A stretch of 64,000 bases of DNA from Paracoccaceae bacterium (GCA_006226775.1 SBGD01000102.1:22186-86185); one strand, 5' to 3'. Positions 7,863 through 15,789 are shown, counted from the stretch's first letter. Numbers and translations: made by a program. The notes: generated from the sequence alone by a model not told the origin.

Positions 7863-8606
7863 ATGACACCGCTTCAGAAACAGGGGTGGGCCGGTCTGGC
7901 CCTCCTCCTGCTCATCCCGGCCTGGGTGCTGGCGGCTTCCAACACGACCTTCATCGAACATCCGATGATCGTGGTGCGCGAATTGCCGCCCTTCCTGGCC
8001 AATCCCGAAACCTGGTCGAACATCGGCATCACCCTGGCGCGGGTGGCGGCGGGCCTGGCCCTCGGCGTCGTCGCGGGCTTTGTCGCCGCCTTCGTGATGA
8101 CCCGCTCGCGCTTTCTGGGCGAGGTGCTGGGCTATTACGTCACCGCCGCCCTGCGCACCCCAAGCGCCATCGCCGCGATCCTGGCGCTGGCGATCTTCAA
8201 GGGCAGCGAGACCGGCTATGCGCTGGTGGTGGCCTTCATCACCTTTCCCTACATGGCCGTCGGCCTGCGCGACGGGCTGGCCAATGCCGACCGCGACCTC
8301 GACGAGATGTCGCAGGTCTATCACCTGGGCCTGCTCGCCCAGATCCGCCACGTCTGGGCGCCCTATGTCGCGCCCTTCATCTTTGCTGCGCTGCGCAATG
8401 CCCATGCGCTGGCCTGGAAGGTGATCGTGGTGGCGGAAATCTTCGGCGCCGCCAAGACCGGCTTCGGGGCCAAGTTCGAACACGCCTGGAGCTACATGCT
8501 GATGACCGAGGTTCACCTGTGGCTGCTGGTGTTCATGGTGATCGTGCTTTTCGCCGAATACGGGCTGATCCGCCAGGCCGAGAAATTCGTCTTCCGCTGG
8601 CGCTGA
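7863..8606 (+). CDS. ABC transporter permease (NMT1/TauC class)
   Basis: Inner-membrane permease of 247 residues with about six hydrophobic segments. The EAA-type cytoplasmic loop is recognisable in DEMSQVYHLGLLAQIRHVWAPYVAPFIFAALRNAHALAWKVIVVAEIFGA. It starts 21 bases after the binding-protein gene. It pairs with the second permease at 9432, which carries the same DLDEMAQVYHL motif, so the channel is probably a heterodimer. The DEMxQVYHL loop is unusually similar in the two permeases, consistent with an old duplication within the operon. Confidence 0.88.
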   Translation: MTPLQKQGWAGLALLLLIPAWVLAASNTTFIEHPMIVVRELPPFLANPETWSNIGITLARVAAGLALGVVAGFVAAFVMTRSRFLGEVLGYYVTAALRTPSAIAAILALAIFKGSETGYALVVAFITFPYMAVGLRDGLANADRDLDEMSQVYHLGLLAQIRHVWAPYVAPFIFAALRNAHALAWKVIVVAEIFGAAKTGFGAKFEHAWSYMLMTEVHLWLLVFMVIVLFAEYGLIRQAEKFVFRWR

Positions 8607-8641
8607 GCCGCGCCCGTGACACCCCCACAAAGGACGACCAG

Positions 8642-9439
8642 ATGACCCAGGAAACCAGACCCTCGATCCTCAAATGCGAGGACCTCGGCGTGTCCTACGG
8701 CGCTGTGCCCGCCGTCGGCCGCCTCGACTTCGACATCCGCAAGGGCGAGTTCGTCGCCATCCTCGGGCCCTCGGGCTGCGGCAAATCCTCGATGCTCAAC
8801 GTCATTTCCGGCTTGCGGGCGCCGACCCGTGGCCGGGTCCATGTCAAGGACCAGGAGCTTTTCACCCCGGCCTCGAAACCGCCGCGCCTGGGCTACGTGT
8901 TCCAGTCGCACCGGCTTCTGCCCTGGCGCACCGTGCGCCAGAACCTCGAGATCGCGCTGGCCGCCTCCGAGGTGCCACGCCGCGACTGGGAGGCGCGGAT
9001 CGACGAGATCCTGTCGATCCTGCATATCGCGCAGTTCAAGGACGCCTGGCCGATGCGCCTTTCCGGCGGCCAGCGCCAGCGGGTGTCGATCGCCCGCGCG
9101 CTGCTGGTCGACCCGGCCTATATCCTGATGGACGAGCCGCTCTCGACGCTCGACGAGGTCACTGCACGCTCGCTGCGCCAGGAGCTGACCGGCATCTGCC
9201 AGCGCACCGACGCGACGGTGGTCTTTGTCACCCACTCGATCCGCGAAGCCGTCTACCTGGCCGACCGCATCCTGATCCTGACCCGCGGCCCGGCCGAGAT
9301 CTTCGAGGATTACACCGTCCCGCTGGAGCGCCCCCGCGATTACGACGACGCCCGCATCAGCGAGGTCGAGGCCGATATCGTCCGCCGCGTCCAGGCGCCC
9401 TGGGGGCTGTCGGTCGAAAAGGAGAAAGCCGTTGCCTGA
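8642..9439 (+). CDS. ABC transporter ATP-binding protein (TauB/SsuB class)
   Basis: A 265-residue ATPase without the C-terminal TOBE domain, as usual for taurine/nitrate-type importers. Walker A GPSGCGKSS is at 42-50, signature LSGGQ at 140-144 and Walker B ILMDEP at 161-166, with a His in the switch motif FVTHS. It is preceded by a ribosome site in AAAGGACGACC and lies between the two permease genes in the nic transport operon. Its last bases overlap the proposed TTG start of the next permease. The best-supported role is powering uptake of a hydroxypyridine carboxylate. Confidence 0.9.
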   Translation: MTQETRPSILKCEDLGVSYGAVPAVGRLDFDIRKGEFVAILGPSGCGKSSMLNVISGLRAPTRGRVHVKDQELFTPASKPPRLGYVFQSHRLLPWRTVRQNLEIALAASEVPRRDWEARIDEILSILHIAQFKDAWPMRLSGGQRQRVSIARALLVDPAYILMDEPLSTLDEVTARSLRQELTGICQRTDATVVFVTHSIREAVYLADRILILTRGPAEIFEDYTVPLERPRDYDDARISEVEADIVRRVQAPWGLSVEKEKAVA

Positions 9440-10238
9440 GATGACGCTCAAATCCCCCCCGCTCCCGCGCGGGCTTCTGGCCCGGTCGGTCGACCTCGGC
9501 ACCTCCCGGATTTCCGCCGCGGCGGTAGCGCTGATCTCGATCCTGATCATCTGGCACGCCGGGTCCATCGTCTTCCGGCCGTGGATTCCGACCATCCCCT
9601 CGACCTTTGTCGAGATGGGCTACGACCTGACCAGCCGCGCCTTCTGGGGCGACTTTGCCCTGACCATGGGCCGGGTGCTGGCCGCCTTTGCCGCGGCCTC
9701 CATCGCCGGGGCGGTGATCGGCGTGCTGATCGGGCTGAACGAAAAGGCCGAGGCCTTCTTCCAGCCGCTGCTGGCGCTGGCGCTGGCGGTGCCCGACCCG
9801 GTCTACATCATCTTTGCCATCCTGGCCGTGGGCACCGGCGAGCTGGCCGGCTTCATCGCCCTGACCGTCGCGGTGGCGCCTTTCGTCACCAATATCGTGC
9901 GCTCCAATGTCCATGCCCGCGATACCGACCTCGACGAGATGGCGCAGGTCTATCACCTGCCGCGCGGCGTGCGCCTGGCGGCGGTGCTCTTTCCGCAGCT
10001 GGTGCCCGCCTTCCTGACGGCGATGCGGTTTTCCTTCGCGCTGTCGTGGAAACTGGTCGTCGTGGTCGAGGCGCTGGGCCAGCCCGACGGCATCGGGGCG
10101 GCGATCTTCAACAGCTTCCGCCTGCTCAGGATGCGCGAAGTCGCCGCGACCGCAATCATCTTCATCATCGCCATGCAGCTGCTCGAACGCGGCGTGCTGG
10201 GCCGGGTGGAAAAGAAATTCCTGCGCTGGCGCGACTAG
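9432..10238 (+). CDS. second ABC transporter permease (NMT1/TauC class)
   Basis: A 268-residue membrane permease with about six hydrophobic segments and the loop DLDEMAQVYHLPRGVRLAAVLFPQLVPAFLTAMRFSFALSWKLVVVVEALG. Two starts are possible. TTG at 9432 has AAGGAG ending 7 bases upstream and overlaps the ATPase stop. ATG at 9441 has no ribosome site in the right place, so the TTG start is preferred. It is the partner of the permease at 7863, and nicC follows after 30 bases. A two-permease arrangement is less common in this class, where one permease usually forms a homodimer. Confidence 0.85.
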   Translation: MPEMTLKSPPLPRGLLARSVDLGTSRISAAAVALISILIIWHAGSIVFRPWIPTIPSTFVEMGYDLTSRAFWGDFALTMGRVLAAFAAASIAGAVIGVLIGLNEKAEAFFQPLLALALAVPDPVYIIFAILAVGTGELAGFIALTVAVAPFVTNIVRSNVHARDTDLDEMAQVYHLPRGVRLAAVLFPQLVPAFLTAMRFSFALSWKLVVVVEALGQPDGIGAAIFNSFRLLRMREVAATAIIFIIAMQLLERGVLGRVEKKFLRWRD

Positions 10239-10268
10239 GCCGGGCAGAACGAAAGACGGAGAACGAAC

Positions 10269-11480
10269 ATGAAAATCGCAATCATCGGTGGCGGCATCGG
10301 CGGCACCGCGGCGGCCTATGCGCTGCTGCAAAAGGGCCACCAGGTCGAGATCTTCGAGCAGGCGCCGCAATTCGGCGAGGTGGGCGCGGGCATCCAGATC
10401 ACCCCCAATGCCGTCAAGGCGATCAAGGGGCTGGGGCTTTACGACAGGTTCTTGACCTATGCCTTCTATCCCAAGGCGGTGGTGGGCCGGAACTGGCAGA
10501 CCGCGCAGGAGAACTTCCGCATCGACCTCGGCGCCGAATTCCGCGAGCATTATGACGCGCCCTTCATCCATATCCACCGCGCCGACCTGCTCGACCTTTT
10601 CGTCAAGGAACTGCCGCCCGAGGTCTGCCATTTCAACAAGGCCTGCACCGGCATCACCCAGTCCGGCACAACCGCCGAGGCGACCTTCAGCGACGGCACG
10701 ACGGTCACCGCCGACCTGATCGTCGGCGCCGACGGGCTGCGCTCGGTGGTGCGGCGGACGCTCTTTGGCGACGGCGATCTGCGCTGGACCGGGCATCAAT
10801 GCTACCGCGCGCTGGTGCCCACCGGCGGGGTGGTCGATTACGTCAACCCCGACAGCACCTTCTGGATGGGGCCGAATTCCCATGTCGTGACCTATTACGT
10901 GAAGGGCGGCGACATGGTGAACATCGTCGCGGTCACCGAATCCTCGGAATGGGTGGCCGAAAGCTGGAGCACCAGGGCCTCGAAGGACGAGATGCTGGCG
11001 GATTTCGACGGCTGGCATTCCAGCCTGCAGGATCTGTTTTCCCGCGTCGACGAGGTCTACAACTGGGGCCTGTTCGACCGCGACCCGATGGAGACCTGGA
11101 CCCGCGGCTGCGTCACCCTGCTGGGCGATGCCTGTCACCCGATGCTGCCCTTCCTGTCGCAGGGCGCGGCCATGGCGATCGAGGACGGTTTCGTTTTGGG
11201 CGAGGCGCTGGGGGTCTTCCCCGATGACCTCGACCGCGCGCTGGCGGCCTATGAAAAGGAGCGCCTGCCCCGCACCGCGCGGGTGCAGCTCGAGGCGCGC
11301 GAGCGCGGGAGGACCTATCACCTGCCCACGCCCGAGGAGATGGCAGCGCGCGACGCCGAATACGCCCGGCTGCAGAAGGAGGATCCGCGCAAGACCGGGA
11401 TCAATACCGACTGGGTCTACGACTACGATCCGCGCCAGTTCGCCAAGCGCCATGCCGTGCTGGACGAGATCGCCAGCTAA
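10269..11480 (+). CDS. nicC: FAD-dependent monooxygenase, 6-hydroxynicotinate 3-monooxygenase-like
   Basis: Class A flavoprotein hydroxylase expected to convert 6-hydroxynicotinate to 2,5-dihydroxypyridine with NADH and O2, feeding NicX. The 403-residue protein shows the FAD-binding GGGIGG at 7-12, the DG motif (GADG at 153-156) and the GD motif (LLGDACHP, Gly286-Asp287). The C-terminal TDWVYDYD resembles the end of P. putida NicC. From memory of that enzyme, His211 and Tyr215 correspond to His205 and Tyr209 here, while active-site His47 is replaced by Gln43. The substrate could therefore differ slightly, for example another hydroxypyridine. It is last in the transport operon. A generic salicylate hydroxylase-like name is the alternative. 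Confidence 0.75.
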   Translation: MKIAIIGGGIGGTAAAYALLQKGHQVEIFEQAPQFGEVGAGIQITPNAVKAIKGLGLYDRFLTYAFYPKAVVGRNWQTAQENFRIDLGAEFREHYDAPFIHIHRADLLDLFVKELPPEVCHFNKACTGITQSGTTAEATFSDGTTVTADLIVGADGLRSVVRRTLFGDGDLRWTGHQCYRALVPTGGVVDYVNPDSTFWMGPNSHVVTYYVKGGDMVNIVAVTESSEWVAESWSTRASKDEMLADFDGWHSSLQDLFSRVDEVYNWGLFDRDPMETWTRGCVTLLGDACHPMLPFLSQGAAMAIEDGFVLGEALGVFPDDLDRALAAYEKERLPRTARVQLEARERGRTYHLPTPEEMAARDAEYARLQKEDPRKTGINTDWVYDYDPRQFAKRHAVLDEIAS

Positions 11481-11547
11481 GGGCGGGATGCCATTGGCCT
11501 GATGCGGACTTTGCCGCTGAACCCCAGCGCGGAACAGTGGCGAAGCC

Positions 11548-11687
11548 GCCGCGCATCGTCGTGCCGCCCCCCGGCACGGCGATTTGGCTGATGTCAGCGC
11601 GACGCACTGTGCTTTTGCGGATTTGGCAGATATAAAGCGCGCTGTTCAAACCTGGGATCGCCGTACCGCGGCACGACGATGCGCGGC
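11548..11687. repeat. 140-bp element with 19-bp terminal inverted repeats, copy A
   Basis: The ends are perfect inverted repeats: GCCGCGCATCGTCGTGCCG (11548-11566) and its complement (11669-11687). A second copy of identical length lies in inverted orientation at 62861-63000, with about nine differences by eye over 140 bases. It sits in the convergent gap between nicC and the iclR gene. It encodes no transposase and resembles a MITE or large REP-type unit. On the minus strand the interior reads through as a short conserved peptide frame (CQIRKS, RRADISQIAVPGGGTTMRGG) also present in copy B. Confidence 0.85.
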
Positions 11688-11740
11688 TCGCACCAGATCC
11701 TTCGGATCGACCCGACACAAGACAGGCCGCCCTTTCACCC

Positions 11741-12520
11741 TCAGGCGCAGCCCAGCAGCCGCGAAATCCGCCGGGCGCAGGATTGCACCGCCGTGATCAC
11801 CCCGCTGTCGGGCGTCTCGGGCCGGTCGAAGGCGCGGGTGGCATTGATCGCGCCGACGATCCCGCCCGAGATGTCGCGGATCGGGGCGGCGACCGAGGCC
11901 ATGCCGCGCTCGAAACTGCCCATGTGCACCACCACCTCGCGGGTGCAATCGCCGCGCCATTGCTCGAGCAGCGCCGCCATGTTGCGCGGGGTGCCGCGCG
12001 GCGCGTGGTCGTAATGCTCGTCGCGGTAAAGCGCGATCAGCGACTCCTCGTCCAGATCGGTCAGCAGCACCCGCCCCATGGTGGTGGCCGAGGCCGGCAA
12101 CCGGCTGCCGACATGCACGATGCTGCCCATGCCCATCCGGCTGGCGACCCGCAGCATGTAAAGCACGCTGCGCCCGTCGCGCACGCCCAGGTGAGTCGAC
12201 CAGTCGGTCTCGTCGCGCAGCCGCTCGATCTCGGGCAGGGCAATCTGCACCAGCTCGCGCGAGGCCATGTAGCCATGCCCCAGCCGCAGCACCGCGGGCC
12301 CCAGCGCATAGGTCTGGCGGCGCACGTCATGCAAGAGGAACCCCAGGTGCGCCAGGGTATAGACCGTGCGGAACGCCGCCGACCGGCTGAGGTCAAGCGT
12401 GCGCGCGATCTCGCTCAGCGTGAGCTCGTGATGCTCGGTGGTGAAGATGTCGAGCACCGCGAACCCCCGGATCAAGCCGGGCACCAGGTAACGGTCCTCG
12501 TCCGATTCTGTTTTGCCCAT
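11741..12520 (-). CDS. IclR-family transcriptional regulator
   Basis: A 259-residue regulator with an N-terminal winged helix (about residues 10-70; LTLSEIARTLDLSRSAAFRTVYTLAHLGFL) and a C-terminal IclR effector domain ending in the conserved VGAINATRAFDRPE and VQSCARRIS segments. The ATG at 12520 is chosen; an in-frame TTG three codons earlier also exists. It is divergent from the cupin gene at 12603, so it probably controls the 12.6-18.5 kb operon(s). IclR proteins often govern aromatic-acid catabolism. The gap contains GTAGC and GCTAC arms separated by 17 bases (around 12530-12556), a weak operator candidate. Confidence 0.88.
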   Translation of the reverse strand: MGKTESDEDRYLVPGLIRGFAVLDIFTTEHHELTLSEIARTLDLSRSAAFRTVYTLAHLGFLLHDVRRQTYALGPAVLRLGHGYMASRELVQIALPEIERLRDETDWSTHLGVRDGRSVLYMLRVASRMGMGSIVHVGSRLPASATTMGRVLLTDLDEESLIALYRDEHYDHAPRGTPRNMAALLEQWRGDCTREVVVHMGSFERGMASVAAPIRDISGGIVGAINATRAFDRPETPDSGVITAVQSCARRISRLLGCA

Positions 12521-12602
12521 AAAACGCAAAGTAGCAGGTCAAACATGCACAGGCTACGTACCTTTCATCACATCATGATCGACACGACCAGGAGGACCAG
12601 AC

Positions 12603-13547
12603 ATGAACATGCGCGCAACCGCATCGCCGCTGGCGGCGGAACTCAAGGCCCATACCGGCCGCTTCACCGACAAGGAATTCGACTGGAAGGCCTTTCCGTC
12701 GAACGTCGGCTATGACGAGCTGTCCCGGGCGCAGATGCGCTACATCGGTGCTGGCGGCTCGCCCAAGGTGGGCGATACCTCGACCCTTCCGGCCGACAAT
12801 TTCACCCTGTCGCTGATCTACAAGGAGCCCGGCAAATACGCCGCCTGCCACAGCCACGAGATCGAGGAGAGCTTCCTCGTCATCGACGGGGCGCTGGTCA
12901 TCGGCTGGGAAAAGGACGGCGAGGTGGTCGAAGTCAACCTCGGCCCCAAGGACATGATCCTCAACGCCCGCGAGATCGGCCATGGTTTCCGCGTCGACGG
13001 CGTCGAGCCGGTGATGATGTCGGTCTCGGTCGACGTCGGCAAGCCGCTGCCGCCGGTCTATCACTACCACCCCAAGGAACATGCGCCCGAGCTGGCGCGC
13101 GCCTTCGGGGCCAAGCCCGGCGAGACCATCAAGTTCGACCCCGCGGGCGAACATCCGCTGCAGAAGCTGATGGCGCAGCACGTCATCCGCTATTCCGAGC
13201 AGCCGACCATCTGGGAAGAGGCCGGCTTCACCCGCAAGGTCTATGTCGGCGAGGGCGGCCTGGCGCATGACACCTGCCGCAAGGAGATGTGGGGCGTGCC
13301 GTCGCGCGTCGGCATCAAGGCCTTCACCCGCGATGTCGAAGATGCCTTCCTGGTGCTCGAAGGCTCCCTGACCGTGGGTTGGGAAGAAAACGGCGAGACC
13401 GTCGAGGTCGAGCTCGGGCCGCGCGACCTGGTCAAGACCCCGGCCGGGCGCAAGCACTGGATCCGCAATGACGGCGCCGGTGCCGCCACGGTCTGGCACG
13501 TGATCGGCTCGGCCAAGGACGATGGCGTGACATACGAAGCCGCCTGA
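12603..13547 (+). CDS. bicupin-domain protein of unknown function
   Basis: A 314-residue cytoplasmic protein with two cupin folds. The first (about residues 68-140) keeps the metal site of cupin motif 1 as His83, His85 and Glu89 in AACHSHEIEESFLVIDG, plus His127 in EIGHGF. The second (about 225-305) repeats the architecture, as in EDAFLVLEGSLTVGWEENGE. There the motif 1 histidines are gone (GIKAFTRDVEDAF), so only the N-terminal domain should bind metal. GGAGG lies 8-12 bases before the ATG. The closest known bicupins are ring-cleaving dioxygenases and oxalate decarboxylases, but nothing here identifies a substrate. It is followed by a strong hairpin, so it may be monocistronic. Confidence 0.8.
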   Translation: MNMRATASPLAAELKAHTGRFTDKEFDWKAFPSNVGYDELSRAQMRYIGAGGSPKVGDTSTLPADNFTLSLIYKEPGKYAACHSHEIEESFLVIDGALVIGWEKDGEVVEVNLGPKDMILNAREIGHGFRVDGVEPVMMSVSVDVGKPLPPVYHYHPKEHAPELARAFGAKPGETIKFDPAGEHPLQKLMAQHVIRYSEQPTIWEEAGFTRKVYVGEGGLAHDTCRKEMWGVPSRVGIKAFTRDVEDAFLVLEGSLTVGWEENGETVEVELGPRDLVKTPAGRKHWIRNDGAGAATVWHVIGSAKDDGVTYEAA

Positions 13548-13569
13548 CCCCGGCCTGCACGACCTGACA

Positions 13570-13596
13570 GGATGCGGCCGACGACCGGCCGCATCC
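13570..13596 (+). terminator. hairpin terminator after the cupin gene
   Basis: Perfect 11-bp stem GGATGCGGCCG (13570-13580) / CGGCCGCATCC (13586-13596) with loop ACGAC, 23 bases after the stop codon. No T-run follows, so it could be a Rho-assisted or stability element. Confidence 0.65.
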
Positions 13597-13757
13597 GCGC
13601 TGACGCCGCGCCCCTCTCAAGGGGCCAGCGGCGCGTCGGCCCGGCGGTGATCCGCCCTAATTCCCCTATGTCCCCGAGAAATTGCCCGCCCCGCGTGGTG
13701 CGCCTCGGCCTGCGCGCTATGCGGTGCCTCTGCCCCGGTGAAATTTCGTGAAAGCCC

Positions 13758-13787
13758 TTGACTCACCCCGGTGCTTTTGGCCATATA
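13758..13787 (+). promoter_or_regulatory. putative sigma70-type promoter for the hydrolase/SDR genes
   Basis: TTGACT (13758-13763) and CATATA (13782-13787) are separated by 18 bases. Immediately downstream are TCAATATTGA (13788-13797) and the palindrome GTTCATAAATGAAC (13805-13818), where a repressor could sit on the start site. Confidence 0.4.
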
Positions 13788-13804
13788 TCAATATTGAACG
13801 CAAA

Positions 13805-13818
13805 GTTCATAAATGAAC
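13805..13818. promoter_or_regulatory. palindromic operator candidate
   Basis: GTTCAT-AA-ATGAAC inverted repeat just after the proposed promoter and overlapping the first 28-base tandem repeat. It could bind the IclR regulator at 11741 or another factor. No second full copy was found. Confidence 0.35.
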
Positions 13819-13894
13819 ACACGCCCGATTGGGCGGCCAAATGAACACACGCCCGATTGGGCGGCCAAATGAACACAGGCCCGCCAGGGTGGCC
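13811..13894. repeat. three tandem 28-base repeats
   Basis: Three head-to-tail 28-base units at 13811-13838, 13839-13866 and 13867-13894. The first two are identical and the third differs at a handful of positions. Each unit begins AAATGAACAC and contains GCCC-GATT-GGGC (GCCC-GCCA-GGGT in unit 3), a small hairpin. There are no spacers, so it is not a CRISPR array. Confidence 0.85.
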
Positions 13895-13990
13895 GGTGCC
13901 CCGAAAAGGGCGCGCGCCGCCCCCTGCCGAGGCCGCCGCGCTGACACCGACCGGGCAGGCTCTGCCCGCCAAACATGGATTTCTTTTCGC

Positions 13991-14797
13991 ATGAGCTGGA
14001 CCCCAAGGACTTCGCAGGGCATCGCCTTTCTCGAACGCCCCGGCGCCGGTGCCCCGCTGGTGCTGCTGCATGGCATCGGCTCCAATGCCTCTTCCTTCAC
14101 GCCGCTCCTGGCGCATCTGCCCGACAGCCTGCGGGTGATCGCCTGGAACGCGCCGGGCTATGCCGGCTCCGATCCGCTGGCGCCGGGCTGGCCGCAGGCG
14201 CAGGACTATGCCGCCGCGCTCGGCGGGCTGCTCGACCGGCTCGAGGTCGCGCGCGCGGCGCTGCTCGGCCATTCGCTGGGCGCGCTGATGGCGGCGGCCT
14301 TCGCGGTCGCCCATCCCGCGCGGGTGACGCATCTGACCTTTGCCGCCCCGGCCATCGGCCACGGGGTGACACCGGGGGCCGAGCTCAGCGCCGCCGCGCA
14401 GGCGCGGATCGACGATCTGGAGCGGCTGGGGGCAGCGGCCTTCGCCGCCGCCCGCGCGCCGCGGCTGGTGCATCGCCCCGAGGACAACCCCGAGACCCTG
14501 GTGCTGGTGCAGGCCACCATGGGCCAGGTCACGCTGCCCGGCTATGGCCAGGCGGCGCGGATGCTGGCCTCGGGCCGCTTGCTCGACGATGCCGCAAGGC
14601 TGCGCGTCCCGGCCGATGTGATCGTCGGCGCCGAGGACCGCGTGACCCCGCCCGAGGGCGCCCGCCGCCTTCATGCCGCGCTGCCCGAGGGGCTGCGCGG
14701 GCGCTGCACCGAACTGCCCGACCTCGGCCATGCGCTCTACCAGCAGGACCCGGCGCGCTTCGCCCGCGCGCTTAACCTCGCGCCCGGTGCGGCCTGA
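13991..14797 (+). CDS. alpha/beta hydrolase
   Basis: A 268-residue hydrolase with an HGIGSNASSF oxyanion region (about 27-36), nucleophile elbow GHSLG (Ser95), acid region ADVIVGAEDRVTPPEG and a late His in LGHALYQQDP. It has no signal peptide. The ATG at 13991 is chosen because translation from upstream in-frame ATGs would run through the tandem repeats and yield a low-complexity Arg-rich leader. It is followed after 26 bases by an SDR gene. Family relatives include enol-lactonases such as PcaD (3-oxoadipate enol-lactone hydrolase), and the size fits, but no other beta-ketoadipate genes are present. The specific reaction is unknown. Confidence 0.8.
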   Translation: MSWTPRTSQGIAFLERPGAGAPLVLLHGIGSNASSFTPLLAHLPDSLRVIAWNAPGYAGSDPLAPGWPQAQDYAAALGGLLDRLEVARAALLGHSLGALMAAAFAVAHPARVTHLTFAAPAIGHGVTPGAELSAAAQARIDDLERLGAAAFAAARAPRLVHRPEDNPETLVLVQATMGQVTLPGYGQAARMLASGRLLDDAARLRVPADVIVGAEDRVTPPEGARRLHAALPEGLRGRCTELPDLGHALYQQDPARFARALNLAPGAA

Positions 14798-14823
14798 ACC
14801 AGACCCAAGTCACGGAGAGACAA

Positions 14824-15615
14824 GTGATACGCTACGATTATGACAAATCCGTCGCGGTGGTGACCGGGGGCTCTTCGGGCATCGGCCTGGCCACGGTGCG
14901 GCTCTTGCTGGAAAACGGCGCGCGGGTGGCCTTCTGCGCCCGCAACGCGGCGCGGCTGAACGACGTGGCGGCGCTGCTGCGGCGCGACTTCGGCGCCGAC
15001 CGGGTGCTGACGGGGGCCTTTTCGGTGCTCGACAAGGCGGCGGTGACCGCCTTCGCCGAGCAGGTGCGCGACACCTTCGGGCGCTGCGACCTGCTGGTGA
15101 ACAACGCGGGCCAGGGCCGGATCTCGACCTTCGAGACCACCACGGACGACGACTGGCGCGCGGAATTCGAGCTCAAGCTGTTTTCCCAGGTGCTGCCGGT
15201 GCGGGCCTTCCTGCCCATGCTGCGCGAGGCGCAGGGCGCGGTCGTCGCGGTCAACTCGCTGCTGGCCTACCAGCCCGAGCCGCACATGGTCTGCACCTCC
15301 GCGGCGCGCGCCGGGGTGCAGAACCTGCTGAAATCGCTCTCGGTCGAACTGGCGCCCGATGTGCGGGTGAACGCGGTGCTGCTGGGGCTGATCGGCTCGG
15401 GGCAATGGACCCGCCGCTTCGCCGAGCGCGAGGACCAGTCGGTCAGCCGCGCCGAATGGTACGCCGCATTGGCCGAGAAGAAGGGCATCCCGCTGGCCCG
15501 CCTGGGCGAGGCCGAGGACGCCGCCCATGCCATCGCCTTCCTCGGCTCGCGCGCGGCCAGCTACGTCACCGGCGCCCAGCTCGAGGTATCGGGCGGCCTG
15601 TCCCGCCACATCTGA
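14824..15615 (+). CDS. SDR-fold protein with altered catalytic residues
   Basis: A 263-residue short-chain dehydrogenase/reductase fold protein starting with GTG, with a GAGA ribosome site just upstream. The NAD(P)-binding TGGSSGIG is at 14-21 and NNAG at 93-96. The catalytic Ser is Ser145, but the position 13 residues later, normally Tyr, is Thr158, and the Lys position is Arg162 (in HMVCTSAARAGVQ). Such a protein may not carry out classical carbonyl reduction. It may belong to a divergent SDR subgroup or act as a dehydratase or binding protein. It is probably co-transcribed with the hydrolase. I recall similar TSAARAG-bearing SDRs in other proteobacteria, but have not verified this. Confidence 0.8.
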   Translation: MIRYDYDKSVAVVTGGSSGIGLATVRLLLENGARVAFCARNAARLNDVAALLRRDFGADRVLTGAFSVLDKAAVTAFAEQVRDTFGRCDLLVNNAGQGRISTFETTTDDDWRAEFELKLFSQVLPVRAFLPMLREAQGAVVAVNSLLAYQPEPHMVCTSAARAGVQNLLKSLSVELAPDVRVNAVLLGLIGSGQWTRRFAEREDQSVSRAEWYAALAEKKGIPLARLGEAEDAAHAIAFLGSRAASYVTGAQLEVSGGLSRHI

Positions 15616-15619
15616 GCCC

Positions 15620-15671
15620 GGCCATTGGGTCCAGCCACTGAGTCCGGCCAGTGAGTCCTTCCAGTGAACCC
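15620..15671. repeat. four imperfect 13-base tandem repeats
   Basis: Units at 15620-15632, 15633-15645, 15646-15658 and 15659-15671 resemble GGCCAGTGAGTCC, with 2-4 changes each. A truncated fifth GGCCATCC follows. The array begins in the first bases after the SDR stop codon. It has a minisatellite-like structure with no known function. Confidence 0.7.
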
Positions 15672-15789
15672 GGCCATCCGAAATCGCGCATCCGCGCCCC
15701 GCATCAGGGAGACCGACCATGACGATCCGGCCCATCACGGCACAATCGCCAGGCGGTTTTCCTTGCCTGTCAAGGCACTACCGGCTCGT

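Larger units (their letters stand above)
13548..13990. other. 443-base gene-free stretch before the hydrolase gene
   Basis: This gap holds, in order: a perfect 11-bp hairpin closing the cupin transcript, a low-complexity GC-rich stretch with no convincing ORF, a TTGACT/CATATA promoter-like pair, a GTTCAT/ATGAAC palindrome, and three tandem 28-base repeats ending about 95 bases before the ATG of the hydrolase gene. No RNA gene was recognised. A longer in-frame start upstream of 13991 would translate the repeat array and was not used. Confidence 0.7.

Noticed and set aside
11401..11718. A 105-codon minus-strand frame through repeat copy A as an ordinary gene
   Set aside because: Most of it is the repeat element plus unrelated flanks; it has no ribosome site and differs in length from the frame through copy B, so it is reported under the repeat instead.
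13811..13894. Possible CRISPR array
   Set aside because: The 28-base units are contiguous with no spacers, only three copies, and no cas genes are near.
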